Positions 33,175 through 43,830 of a stretch of 64,000 bases of DNA are shown here, piece after piece (position 1 is the first letter of the stretch; every line of letters starts with the position of its first letter). Both the position numbers and the translations under genes were made by a program. Source of the stretch: Eupeodes corollae (lineage: Eukaryota > Arthropoda > Insecta > Diptera > Syrphidae); the NCBI RefSeq assembly GCF_945859685.1, contig NC_079147.1, positions 184,433,174 to 184,497,173 on the forward strand. Reading direction: 5' to 3'. The notes under the pieces were generated by a model. It was given only the letters and a program-made list of their open reading frames with translations. It was not told the origin of the DNA and searched no databases.

Positions 33175-34232
33175 CATTGATACCAACGGAATTCTAAGAG
33201 TCGGCGGTCGACTTCAAAATTCACTGCTACCTTATGAGGCGCAGCATCCAATTTTATTGCATAATAGTCACCATTTCACGAGACTTGCGGCAAAAGATGC
33301 TCACAAAAATACTTTGCATGGATTTTAGATCGGCCAAATTCGAAGAAGTGTGCGAAGTACCAACTAAATCATTGCACGACTTGTTATCGGCAAAAGGCTG
33401 CAGAGATGCAGCAATTGATGGGAAATTTATCAGCTGCGAGAGTTCGTATGGCGAGACCATTTTGTCACACTGGCGTACATCGAACACAGGACCCATCGAA
33501 ATCAAAGCTTGGAAGGCACGCGGAATTTGCAAACAAATCCTTGTGATTGTGGTACTTTGTCGGAGCTAATACGGAACTAAATACAATTTTAAAAGCTGCA
33601 CAATATGATTTTAAAGAAATTGCGAAAAATATTGCAAATCAAGGTACAGAATGGCGTTTTATTCCTCCCGCTTCCCCTCATTTCGGTGGATTGTGGGAAG
33701 CTGGTGTGAAGTCAGTGAAGTACCATTTGAAACGGGTCATTAGAACAGAGAGACTAACTTTTGAGGAGCTCACAACACTTCTACCTCAAGTAGAAGCGTG
33801 ATAGAATTCGAGACCTTTGTGTCCTCTTTCAGATAGTATAGATGATTTAGATGTGTTAATCTCAGCACATTTTTTAAATCGGCGAATCCCTTCATGCTGT
33901 GCCACAAGGTGACATTGACATCACGTATATGGATAGATGGAAGCGAGTCTAAGCGTTATTGGAGACATATTGGAGTTAATGAATTCCGAATACTTATCCA
34001 GGCTTCAACAGCGTCCGAAGTGGATAAAAGTCCAAGAAAATATGAACATTGGAGATATCGTTCTCATTAAAAATGGAAGATTTTCACCGACTAATTGGAA
34101 CCTAGGTCGCGTTCAGAAAACTTATCCCGGATCAGATGTATTAATCCGTGTTGTAACAGTGAAAAACAAATCCGGAATGATAAAACGGCCCATCGAACAA
34201 TGCATTTGAACATTAAACCATTCTTTAAAATT
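33175..34232 (+). mobile_element. BEL/Pao relic, integrase part
   Basis: Order of blocks: I-L-R-V-G-G-R-L-Q-N-S at about 33193-33225 with H-P-I-L-L-H-N-S-H-H-F-T-R-L following, which is the pre-integrase region. Then G-P-I-E-I-K-A-W-K-A-R-G near 33490-33525, the start of the integrase core. V-G-A-N-T-E-L-N is at 33556-33580 and P-P-A-S-P-H-F-G-G-L-W-E-A at about 33664-33705, holding the conserved W-E. The DUF5641-type C-terminus is at 33990-34209 (L-Q-Q-R-P-K-W, G-D-I-V-L-I-K-N, N-L-G-R-V). Most of the integrase core, including the D-D part, is deleted. Frame changes occur near 33545 and 33800-33950. Confidence 0.85.
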
Positions 34233-34329
34233 TAATCAAAAAATCACTTCACCACCTCCGCCGTTCAAACAGCAATCAAATTATTGCAAAAACTATTTCA
34301 CCGGAAATTGAAGGTCGAAAGGTGGCACG

Positions 34330-34870
34330 GAATTTTAAATAAAATTAAAGAAATATATATATTCAACTCTAATAAATTAAAACAATACAAATATAATAAT
34401 AATTAATCAAATCATTAATTGATTGATAAAAACATCGCTTCAGCTTTGTGTTAAATGTTTTTCATAACTTTAAATTGTAAATATTAAATAAACCACAGTT
34501 TAATTTCTTAATAACATTTATTAGAACTTCAAACTTATCATATACAACAAAACAAATAAAAAATCACTTACCTAATTCGTCTGCGATCAGCAATCAACAA
34601 TAAAATATAAAAACACTACACTCGCGATAAATTAATTTTTAATAAACAAAAACAATCAAACACAATCAAAACTGTACTAAAAAACAAAAAACAATTAACC
34701 ACTATCAAAATTATATTAAACAACTAAAAGAAATCAACAAAAATGCGACGACGAACGCTAGTAAACCGACGTGCACGAACGAAAACCAAAACCAAACTAT
34801 CAATGGAAATAAAATACTCTACTCATTGTAATACGTTATCAGCATAGTTGGTTCACAATAAACAAAGGGT
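34330..34870 (+). repeat. Probable 3' LTR region of BEL/Pao relic
   Basis: It follows the DUF5641-like stop and the purine-rich GAAGGTCGAAAGGTGGCACG (34309-34328), a possible polypurine tract. It contains AAATAAACC and TTAATAACATTTATTA, shared with the fragment at 26370-26475. Exact ends are not determined, because no second LTR is present nearby. Confidence 0.4.
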
Positions 34871-35265
34871 CTTTTCCATTCATGTGGAGAAATGCAACAA
34901 AAAATACATGTTCAAGTGCAATTGTTGCTGTCATAGATTTGATTTTGCTTTGTTTCAATCCCAATTTGTTTCAACTCTTTTATTTTCAATGTCAAAGTAG
35001 AAATTCAACGAGACCTGTTCAGATACCTGCGAAAAATGGTTCCGAAGCAGAAATCAGGACGAAGTATACATAAATGTTTAAGAAAATAATAAAATTAATT
35101 AAATTTAAATAAAAATCAATGTAAATACAACTTTAAAACAGTATTACCAACCTTTGTATGTCAAAATAAAATTATCAAAAATTGTAAAGAATTCAATGAA
35201 AAATTAAGGTTAGCGTAAAGATATATATTATTGTCGTTTATACCGAAACTTCGAGGAGTTGATAT
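34871..35265. other. No feature recognised
   Basis: AT-rich DNA. A 63-codon frame at 34882-35073 has no recognisable domain. Confidence 0.4.
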
Positions 35266-35269
35266 ATGA

Positions 35270-35690
35270 AAAACCGCCATCCAACAAACGGTTTTATTGC
35301 GGAAAGGTCAACAACGACCGATCTGTCTATTTTTAACAATTTAATTTTAAATAATTGCAAAGATGGACATCAAGTTGATGAAAATTATACCCACTTTGCC
35401 AGAATAAGTTCATAATTTTAATTAAGAAATTTAAACACTTTTGTATTTGAAACGTTTGGAATTCTATCAATTTGTTTGCATTCACCAAGTTCTTTCAAAA
35501 CCAGCTTTGGTTTCATCTGGTGTGCCCCAAGGTGGTTATCTTAGACTCCGTCTTTTCCTAATTTTAATAAATGACTTTCTAAGTAGTTTCTTTATTTCTA
35601 GCCAGCATTTTTTTGCCGATGACTCAAAGTTTATTCAATTAAAGATGCAAACATTTTCTTCTTTTGAAAAAAAAGTCCTAAGTCCGTAAT
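35270..35690 (+). mobile_element. LINE-J relic 3: Jockey-like RT fragment
   Basis: N-G-F-I-A-E-R-S-T-T-T-D-L-S near 35287-35330 matches the conserved H-G-F...R-S-T-T-T-N-L region. It is followed by G-H-Q-V-D and, after a gap, S-S-G-V-P-Q-G-G-Y-L-R near 35512-35545 and Q-H-F-F-A-D-D-S-K-F near 35600-35632. The first Asp block (D-F-S-K-A-F-D) is mostly lost. It is truncated at both ends. Confidence 0.7.
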
Positions 35691-35714
35691 GTAGTAGGAC
35701 TCAGGAATGTTTTG

Positions 35715-35975
35715 GCCTATTGTATTACTCTATGGCCTGGCACCCAGCAAAAGTGATTGTTTAAGTGTTGTGCCATCTCCATTAGAGATGGTCTACAGGT
35801 ATGGAGTTTTCTAGAGTTTGTAGAGACAGAGGTAAGGGATTTAGTGGAAGAATGACTGACTGAGAAAATACGAATATCAGATGTTGATAACTTGTTCTGC
35901 TTGGAACACGCTACAGAGATTGGGAATTCGAAATGATAGACTTGATTTAAGACTACACGCCTGAGCAACTAACAG
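35715..35975 (-). mobile_element. LINE RNase H domain fragment
   Basis: The minus-strand frame from 35968 to 35717 gives S-V-S-T-N-S-R-K-L-H-T-C-R-P-S-L then E-M-A-Q-H-L-N and C-W-V-P-G-H-R-V-I. The last is the W-V-P-G-H block of RNase H domains carried by LOA, R1 and I-type LINEs. It could come from the LINE-O family, whose RNase H domain is missing at 9490, but the two pieces cannot be linked. It is short and isolated. Confidence 0.6.
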
Positions 35976-36370
35976 AGGTGTCAGATGATCGATATTGTTA
36001 AAAGGTCATTAGAAACGATCTGCTTTTAAATATGCAATCCAAAATTTGGTCATTCGCTTATTTTTTACACTTATGTGTATGTTTGTATGTGTATGCGTAA
36101 TTTGAAGTTGTAAGCCCCATTTATTACCAATTTCCAGATCCAGATATTTAGATTTATCGGAGAACTTCCGCACAGAGAAGAAGTAATTAGCAGCTAAATT
36201 TAAATTAAAAAAGATGTGCATTTGTAGTGTTTGCAATTTAGAAGGCAGTGTGTCAGTTTAGTTGGAGGGTCTTTACTTATAACTATATGATATGCTTAAC
36301 TGTAGAAAGTTTGTTGTCAAAAGTGGCAATGTAACTTCTACCACAAAATGTAAATAAAAATGGTCATTAA
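35976..36370. other. No feature recognised
   Basis: AT-rich sequence with a (TG)n-like patch at 36073-36095. A minus-strand frame at 36009-36236 resembles no domain I know. Confidence 0.35.
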
Positions 36371-36374
36371 CAAG

Positions 36375-37100
36375 GATTGTCTTCAGCATTTACAAGGCAA
36401 TTGCCTACGCCGACGATCTAATTGCGAACAGAACTGCCCAAAAGGTTGAGCTTATTAGAATTCTCTAGCAGCGTGATGTCGACAGGATTCATCGATATTG
36501 CGACGACTGGAAACTGAATATAAATGTCCAGAAGTCGGGGAAAATTCGTTGATCTTCACGGGCAGCCATTAGTGAGCAAAAGTGTAGTGAAATATCTCGG
36601 TATCTGGTTATATCAGTATTTATATTTCGACCGACATATAAATGCTGTTCTGACCAGGGCCAGATAAGCATTGGTTATGCCGAAACGGCTGCTATACAGC
36701 AGTCGGCTTGACCCCAAAATGAAGATAATTTACTGCATGGCCCTCATACGGCCGATGATCGTTTATGGTTGGTTCACCGTTGCCCCTTCCCAGATGGAGA
36801 ATTTGCGGGTGTTCGGCTTATATCGAACAGCCGAATCTTCTTACGTGCATTACTATTCCAACAGGGCTCGAATCAACAGAATTGATAATTTCGTGATAAA
36901 ACTCTTTCGAGGTCACATTGCAAGAGCTTTGTTTTCGACCAACAAAGCTCTACCACGTCAGACGAAGAACCGTGGATATTCGACTCCTGTACAATAGGGA
37001 CGTCATGGCACAAAGCGGAGCAGAACTCCTTCGGTTCAGTAGGGCTGTTTCCGAACGGTACCGAACTAATAGGGTGAAGCAGGAGAACCAGTGGACTTAA
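36375..37100 (+). mobile_element. Jockey-like LINE fragment (RT end and C-terminus)
   Basis: K-A-I-A-Y-A-D-D-L-I at about 36391-36425 is the YADD box. It is followed by D-W-K-L-N-I-N near 36506, the Y-L-G segment degraded near 36590, and A-L-V-M-P-K-R-L-L-Y-S-S-R-L-D-P near 36668-36715. A thumb follows, with M-A-L-I-R-P-M-I-V-Y-G at about 36740-36770. A C-terminal block with Y-H-V-R-R-R-T-V-D near 36939 and F-S-R-A-V-S-E-R-Y-R-T-N-R-V-K near 37035-37080 closes the frame. Several frameshifts lie between blocks. It differs in sequence from LINE-A, LINE-L and LINE-R, so it represents a further family. Confidence 0.75.
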
Positions 37101-39390
37101 GTTGTATAACATGAAATTTATATAAATATAGAAGTTACATAGCCATTGACATACTTAGACCATAAAATATTCTAATTTCCAATGTGGTATTGAGAAAAGT
37201 AGTCAAAGAACTGGGAAAGTCACTTTTAAATACCGATTAAAATCAAAGTCAAAACCACCGTTCATTTTTATTAAAGTATTTTATGATTCTCAATAATAAA
37301 TTTTTCAATTGATTGACACTTATTATCGATTCAATATAACAAAAACATAAATCCATAAAAAGCTATAATTCAAGGATTAATCTGAGCACTTTTATAAAAA
37401 TGTCTATATAATAAATTTTTATTGACTTCAATCATTCGAGAACTCGAACCGTTATAATTCTTTGAAAATTGATGCGTGTCTCATTGGCAATTCGTCTTCA
37501 CTTCGTTTAGAACTGGCAGATCAATCACCTTCCATAATGACCCCAAAGGACATACATATGTATACGAGTATGTATATTCTGGACTGTCAGGCCTCATGCC
37601 ACTACACCACACCACACCACACCACATCAGACCACAAAGTCCAGTCAAGTCATAGTGTCAGATAGCGCCACAACGATTTCATGTCACAATCAATTACAGT
37701 CCCATTTGGAAGGCATTTGCAGCCAACTTAACTACTCTTCTGCTATTGCCACCACATCTAACAACAACAACATCAACTATAACTTCAAGTATGTAGCTAG
37801 GTATGGTATACTATACTGTGACATGGACACCTATAATTTAATTCATTTGCGCGCAATTAAAATCAAATTCATCTCTGGACTCGGTCGGCAGAGAGAACAC
37901 ACTCATTGAAGAGTCGTCTTCGTAGAATCGCTTGGGTCGGTCGGTGAGTCGTTCCAAGTTTCAACAGGTGAGGCGTTAGAAATATACTTCACTATAGAGA
38001 TGTGCCTGTTCGGTATATGTGTGTGCTCTATAGTGTGCCAGAAGCTAGAAATAGATGAGAGTGTTCATCATGTGTTTCACTAAAGCAGCGCAACTTCTTG
38101 CTATGGCTTCCCTCTTATTTCATCATCATGGCGATGGTAATGCTGATGGTGATGGTAATGGCGATAGTGATGGTGGTGCGATCAGCTTGTTCTTCGCAGA
38201 TACTTATTCAATTACGCGCATCTGACTGAGCAAATCTATTGCCATTAGCGTGCAGGCTGAAGAACTAACTCCATCCAAACCTAAACTAAAACGAACTAAA
38301 CCAAGCCAAACCAAAACGACACGATATGCGATAGATTCCATGTGACACGAGTTGGCAGCAATTTTGTGGCCATGCCACAACAACAACAAAAACAGGTGCA
38401 GGAATTATAATGTCATTGAAATGCACCAGCAGCATCAGCACAGCAGATCATTGGTGAATGATGATGGTTCTTTCCTCTGATGGCAAAAGAGGAATCGAAC
38501 GAAATCAGAGTCAACCTCATCCTCATCACAATTGGATTTGTATTTGGATTTAGTTTTGTATTTGACGGTGCAATGCACAATGTCATAGTTAATCTGTGTG
38601 TTCCTCACAGCTCAGCTCTGATGGGCATCACAGACACAGACAGAGTATCATGCCTTAAAGCCTATGCGAAAAGCATCTAGACTTGAAACGTTGCGCAAAC
38701 GCTTCAACACTCTTGCAGTCTTGATAGTTGCTGCAATGTCAAAATGTAGATAATTGTTTGTGAAGATGTCATGACGAACTTGCGCATAAGAAATAGAACG
38801 GGCCTGAAATACACTGATTCGATGGGAACTTTAGATTTGGAGTTATTTACTCTATAGAGTCAAGCACACTGACTGAAACAACAACAAAAAACAAAAACTT
38901 GGCCTTTTCCATTTGGTAGCTTGAGGCACTGAAGCAGATGGCATTTTCAAAAAATGCAGGTCAGCCTTTGAGACATTTGATTGCGTTATTCATTCTAATA
39001 TAGTTTAAGAGTTAGGGTTGTTTTTTCTTTGTTGGAGTTTCAGTAGTTAATAATTTTTCGAATTTATGGACCTGTTATAGCTATTTGGAAGAATTTTGAA
39101 AGATTAAGAAAGTCAAACTTCTGATGCTTGGTGTCGATTTGAAGCTTGTGAGCTATGGATTAGTTCTACTAAAATATATACATTATTTGACGTAGAACTT
39201 TTAGTTCATTTCTAATTTCAAGAAATTCGACAAAATCGTTTTCAATAAACAGACGATTGTTGATTTGACATTTCGGAATATCATTTTTTTGTTTAGGCTC
39301 CAAACACAAGTGTTGAAATAAACAATTTTTGCGTGTTTTTTGTATGCCTAATAAAGTTTAATTTTGAATCAAAAATCACACAAAGGCCTC
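37101..39390. other. Unique DNA with simple repeats, no gene recognised
   Basis: Contains (ACACC)n at about 37603-37626 and GATGGT/GATGGC runs at 38128-38176. The small frames at 37462-37909 and 38480-38680 have no recognisable domain. The GC content at 37500-38660 is higher than around it, as in the other unique blocks. Confidence 0.4.
37603..37626. repeat. (ACACC)n microsatellite
   Basis: Four to five tandem CCACA units, CACTACACCACACCACACC and onward. Confidence 0.85.
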
Positions 39391-39394
39391 TTTT

Positions 39395-39690
39395 TTTTAC
39401 GATTAGTCTATGAAGAACATGGTTCTTAATTTTGTGTTCGTAGAAACCTGGTGAAAATTTGCTTAAGAGATGTTTAAAAATAATTGGTTAGCTTCAAGCC
39501 ATTCTATGAAAAATTTGACACCATCAACAAAAAAAAGTCAAACGAAATTAAAAAAAAAGAGGACCCAAGTGGCTTCCTTGGGGTACTCATGATAATTCAT
39601 TAAAACGATTCGAGAATAGTTGGTCAATAGATTGTAGGTTAAATGCATTTGACATAGTTGTTGTTAATGCCTTGGGTGCCTTTGAATACT
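39395..39690 (-). mobile_element. LINE-J relic 4: Jockey-like RT fragment
   Basis: The minus strand reads V-P-Q-G-S-H-L-G-P-L-F-F-N-F-V from about 39592 to 39548. It is followed by D-G-V-K-F-F and E-W-L-E-A-N-Q-L-F-L-N-I near 39525-39465, the segment after the YADD box. Intervening parts are deleted. The H-L-G-P variant of the motif is shared with the relics at 43360-43830 and 46330-48120, suggesting one family. Confidence 0.6.
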
Positions 39691-42139
39691 AATTACAGGA
39701 CACAAATAGAAATTGTAATTGAAAATCCACAAAGGGAACAGCTATAGAAGCCATTTGCGGTTGAAAGGGTTGGGTCGGTGAAATGGTCCTGCTTGGTCAA
39801 TTTGTTCAAAACCATTTTCCATTCTGATATGGAAGTAGAAATTTGTAGATGTTGATCCTATTCGGGGCAGATGGAGTTTTGCACTCGATTGGGACCCGAA
39901 GCCACAGCATTTAGCGTTGCATTCATAACTGTAGAAGTTGGGAAAAAAGTATTCACTTGAAAGTCGATTGTGGAGGCAAAAAATCGAGTTCCAAATTTAA
40001 AGCAAATAATGAGCAATTCCTTAGAATCGCTTGATCTAAAAAAACAGTGAAAGGTGGTTGATCGAGTGGCGCTCAGGGACTCAAAAGTGAAGAAGTAATT
40101 TTAAATCTAACCAAGGCGTACATTGGGTAATTGAAAATGATCAGCCGCTCAATGTAAATCACATCGATTTTATATTCTTTTTCGGATTTATTCTAAATAA
40201 AATTTTTAAATTTAAAGATTGGTACTTTTTCATCTTTACTTTATGCAAAAAATCCTTGTTGAAATGGTAATATATACTCTTTCATTAAAAAAAGCCAACT
40301 TAACGTAATAAATTGTTCAAAAAGCTTTTGAATAGATGACATTCGCTTATGACTACTTTTGGGATTAGGAATTTTAAAAGATTTTGCCACCGTTCCCAAG
40401 GAAGTTATTACATATTTAAAAAAAAGTGGTACAGAAACAACAGCTGCGCATTTCTTGGTGGAGGATCTCCACCACTTGATAAAGTATTGCAGCAATTTTC
40501 TTCTGTTTTATACTTGGTCGTTTAGGTTTGCTGCAAGATTGATTCACATTTTGCTTCACTTCTTTCTCTTTAAAATGTCTTTTTATACTCAAATTATTGG
40601 CAAAACAGACTTTTGAATTCCGTGACAACTTTGAACGAAACGACCAAACTTTTAAGTTTAATAAATAGAGCAAACATTTGATGATATCACTTCAAGTTGG
40701 GCCTCTACTATTTTTCTTTATCGAGGGCAGCTTGTTTATGATTGAACTTCCACTTCGGGAACTTTCAAAACCAGAAATACTATAAACTCTCCCTCTTAAA
40801 AGTTTTTCACACTGAGAGAAAGAGATACGTTCTCTTATATAGAACGTGTTAAGCTCGTACAAAAAAAGACAACTTACAACCATTTAACCTGGACTCTATT
40901 CATAAGGTGGATTGGTGTGATCTTTGTTTGTTTGTTTTATTTTTAAAGACTTCTTGTTACAAAATGTATAACCTCCGATATTGTGCACCGAATCGATAAA
41001 CATCCATTCGGACGGCATTAGTTTCGTGTTTTAGTAACTCGATATGACGCAAATAAGATCGTGTTACGGGACTAGTTTTTAAAAGTTTTCTTTTTGTTGG
41101 TTATTTCGTGTTGGCCTTCTGTTACCAGTAAATTTTAAGTTATTTTTGTTATTGTTATTGTCTTCTTCTTCTTCTATGTATGTATATGTACACTTCCAAT
41201 CTTAATGGACTCATAATATTGTAGAAGACTGAGAAAGTTAAGCGATGTGCACTTCTGTACAAATTATGGTTATTTGATCTGGAATCAAGTTGCAATTTAA
41301 ACTTTTTTTTAGGGATACAATTTCAATGACAGAATATTTCAAAAATTGTGAAAACCGTGGGAGAAATGGTGGTAGCAGGTTTGGTAGTTTTGGCGGCGGG
41401 TAGGATATCAGGTCTAGTGATTTTATAGACACCAAAGGTATAGTAGTTAAGTTGAGCTTGAAAGACCGTTAGAATATTATTTGGTTAAAAGGTGAACGTT
41501 GACTTGACAATTGACTAATAGACTGTGAAAGATTCAGTTTCAGGTTCGTATATTGCGTCATTATAGGATTTAAAAATTAGAAATAGAAAAGTTTAAGAAT
41601 CGATTGTTTAACATTGGCTTTAAATTTGTTAATACAAGATGTTAAAATACACTTCTTTGATAAAGAAAATAATCGCACTAAAAGCCGCACTAAATTTTCA
41701 ACAATCTTGGATTTTCATTAAAAAAAATGGTAAAAATCTCGCAGTTATTCAGCTTAATTGAAACTATAAAATTAATCTATAGACAAGAATCGAGGTATGC
41801 CTCGATAGACAAATCGAAGGAAATGTCTTATGTCTATGTCTTTCAATTCTTAGACATATAAGAGCCCAAGGTTGCGAATAACTTCAACAGAGGGAATATG
41901 TTGGTTATGGAGAAAGTATTGACGTTGTGAAGTTCTTACTAGCAAACAAAAATTTCAAACTAATTTGTTTGATCACTTTGGTAAGTCCAAGAGGCTTCGA
42001 ATGCAAGCAATGCAAAATGTTTTTGGATTGTTATAAGAGGGATAGCTGGCAGACATTTAACTATTGGCATTATTTTACACTTCTGCAAACTTTTCAACCC
42101 TAGAGAAAACTATTCAATAATCCAGTATCCCAGTCTTTA
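39691..42139. other. AT-rich DNA, no feature recognised
   Basis: No transposon motif with more than chance resemblance and no plausible gene. (CTT)n at about 41161-41173 is the only simple repeat of note. Overlapping short frames on both strands near 40240-40670 look compositional. Confidence 0.4.
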
Positions 42140-42920
42140 AGTCGTAAATGATTACCATCACATTTGTTGGGAGGAAATCAAAGAGGCTGTTGCTAGAATT
42201 AAACAGAACAAAACACCAGGAGAAAACAGAAAACCTTTTGAGTTCTACAAACATTTAGAAGCTTTAATTGTGATGGTGCATTCGTTTGCTTAAATATTTA
42301 GTAAAATAATTTTACCACAAGGTTTCCGAAAGGCGATTTTTTTACACTAAACAAAAAAAGGCGCTTGGATTCAGTATAGAATTACGGATGTATTTCCTTT
42401 CTGAATTATTCATTGACGATTTTTGCACTAGTACTCTACGCAAGACTCACAGCATGGTTTTAGACTAAATCATTCAACAATTGACCAAATGTTTACCATT
42501 TTGAATATTTCGCAGTCGTTTGAGGATCAACATTGGAAACTGTATACTTTTTATGAAGACTTTAAAGCCACTTCTAATTCAACCGATAGAGGGTCAATAT
42601 TCTACAAGCTTTCATAAACCTTAAGCTTGGCACGCAATTAGCGGTATTCAATGGTAAACATCTGTCAGAATGGTTTGCAACAAAAATGGGAGTAAGACAA
42701 GGGTGAGTGCTAGCTACCCTCTTATTCATCCTGTTTCTTGAGGACCTAAATGTGTGGGCTGGAAGGAGAATTAAAGAACTGATGTATGCTGATGTATTGT
42801 CTTGTTATCGGACAGAGTCCAAGGTCTAAGTCGCGTGATTTTTGACCTTGAAAAATATTGAGAGATTTGGAATCACACAGTGAATTTGAGTAAGTCCAAA
42901 ATGATGATATGCCAAAAGAC
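42140..42920 (+). mobile_element. LINE-L relic 2
   Basis: Degraded blocks in RT order: F-R-L-N-H-S-T-I-D-Q-M-F near 42456-42492, L-Y-T-F-Y-E-D-F-K-A-T near 42541-42573 (catalytic context altered), and M-G-V-R-Q-G near 42690-42705. Then L-M-Y-A-D near 42780-42795, with the box broken, and W-N-H-T-V-N-L-S-K-S-K-M-M-I at about 42870-42910. The order and wording (N-H-T-V-N-L-S-K-S-K versus N-L-T-V-N-L-E-K-S-K at 16803) tie it to LINE-L. Stops and frameshifts are abundant. Confidence 0.65.
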
Positions 42921-43355
42921 TCTTTATAAGGAATCTAGACAAAAAACTGAGAAAAGAGTTTTAGAACAAACCGCAATCATCACTCTACAGACAATTTTAC
43001 TGCAAACTTACTTGCTACTTTGGGGATGAAAACAACAATACTTTAAGCTAGAGGAAAGTTGCTGAATTTAAATTTTGAACAATCTTAAAGCTCGGGAGGA
43101 CTTATTTCATTTCGTAGGAAATCATAAAGGTCTTCTTTGACTGGACGACAATGACATTGGAAAGAACAATAATTGTTTTAAACAGAAAGGAAAAATGGAA
43201 GATTCTGACCACTTTTTGAAAGCAAGCCGCTAGCTGCAAAATTAAAATAATAGCTGAAGAATTCTAGTTTATTTTGTTTTTATATCTAATTTAATCTAAT
43301 ATTTAAGTATAAGCTGTTTTATTTACATCAGACTGAGAAATTTTAAAGGTCTAGT
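42921..43355. other. No feature recognised
   Basis: AT-rich sequence, possibly the eroded 3' part of the LINE-L relic; nothing can be aligned by eye. Confidence 0.35.
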
Positions 43356-43359
43356 TGAA

Positions 43360-43830
43360 TAAGGTAAGAATCAGGCATTGAAGTAATGGACTTGAAAAAT
43401 GTTGTGGATAAAAAGCAGAGGACCTAAGTGGCTACCTTGTGGTAGACAGATTTAGTCTAAAAAGCGTAGGAGAGAGCGCATTTGAAGCGAACATTACATA
43501 AACGCAGCTTTCAAAGTAAGAAAATCAGTTCAAAGCCAAGATTAGAAGTTTTAAAGGGTATAAGTCAGTGGAATATTTTGTCCAAGGCTTTGCTAAAGTC
43601 AGTTTCCTTTTTTTAAGAGTCGAAAAGACACGAATTCAACAAGGTTGGTAATTGTGTACTTGAATTTCCGAAAAATCATTTTGTTTCGGGAAAATACAAA
43701 TTTAAAATATCGTACAAAATGTTTCCAAATAATTAAGGAATATGGGAAAGTTTGGCATTTGGACGATAGTTTTTTTGGTTTTGGTTCCTCAGTTTACATT
43801 TCTATACCAGTTTAACTATTTTCAAAAGGT
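43360..43830 (-). mobile_element. LINE-J relic 5: Jockey-like RT fragment
   Basis: Reading down the minus strand: N-Y-R-P-N-A-K-L-S-H-I-P at about 43779-43744, then L-F-G-N-I-L-Y-D-I-L-N. A degraded finger region follows, then T-D-F-S-K-A-L-D-K-I-F-H near 43602-43567 and L-P-Q-G-S-H-L-G-P-L-L-F near 43440-43405. The YADD box is not reached. This is a collinear but frame-broken RT fragment, sharing the H-L-G-P motif with the relics at 39395 and 46330. Confidence 0.7.

Noticed and set aside
300..34870. A single BEL/Pao element spanning 300 to 34870
   Set aside because: Gag/protease debris at 300-1080 and integrase debris at 33175-34232 are in the same orientation, but over 32 kb with many unrelated insertions and unique DNA separates them; two independent copies are simpler.
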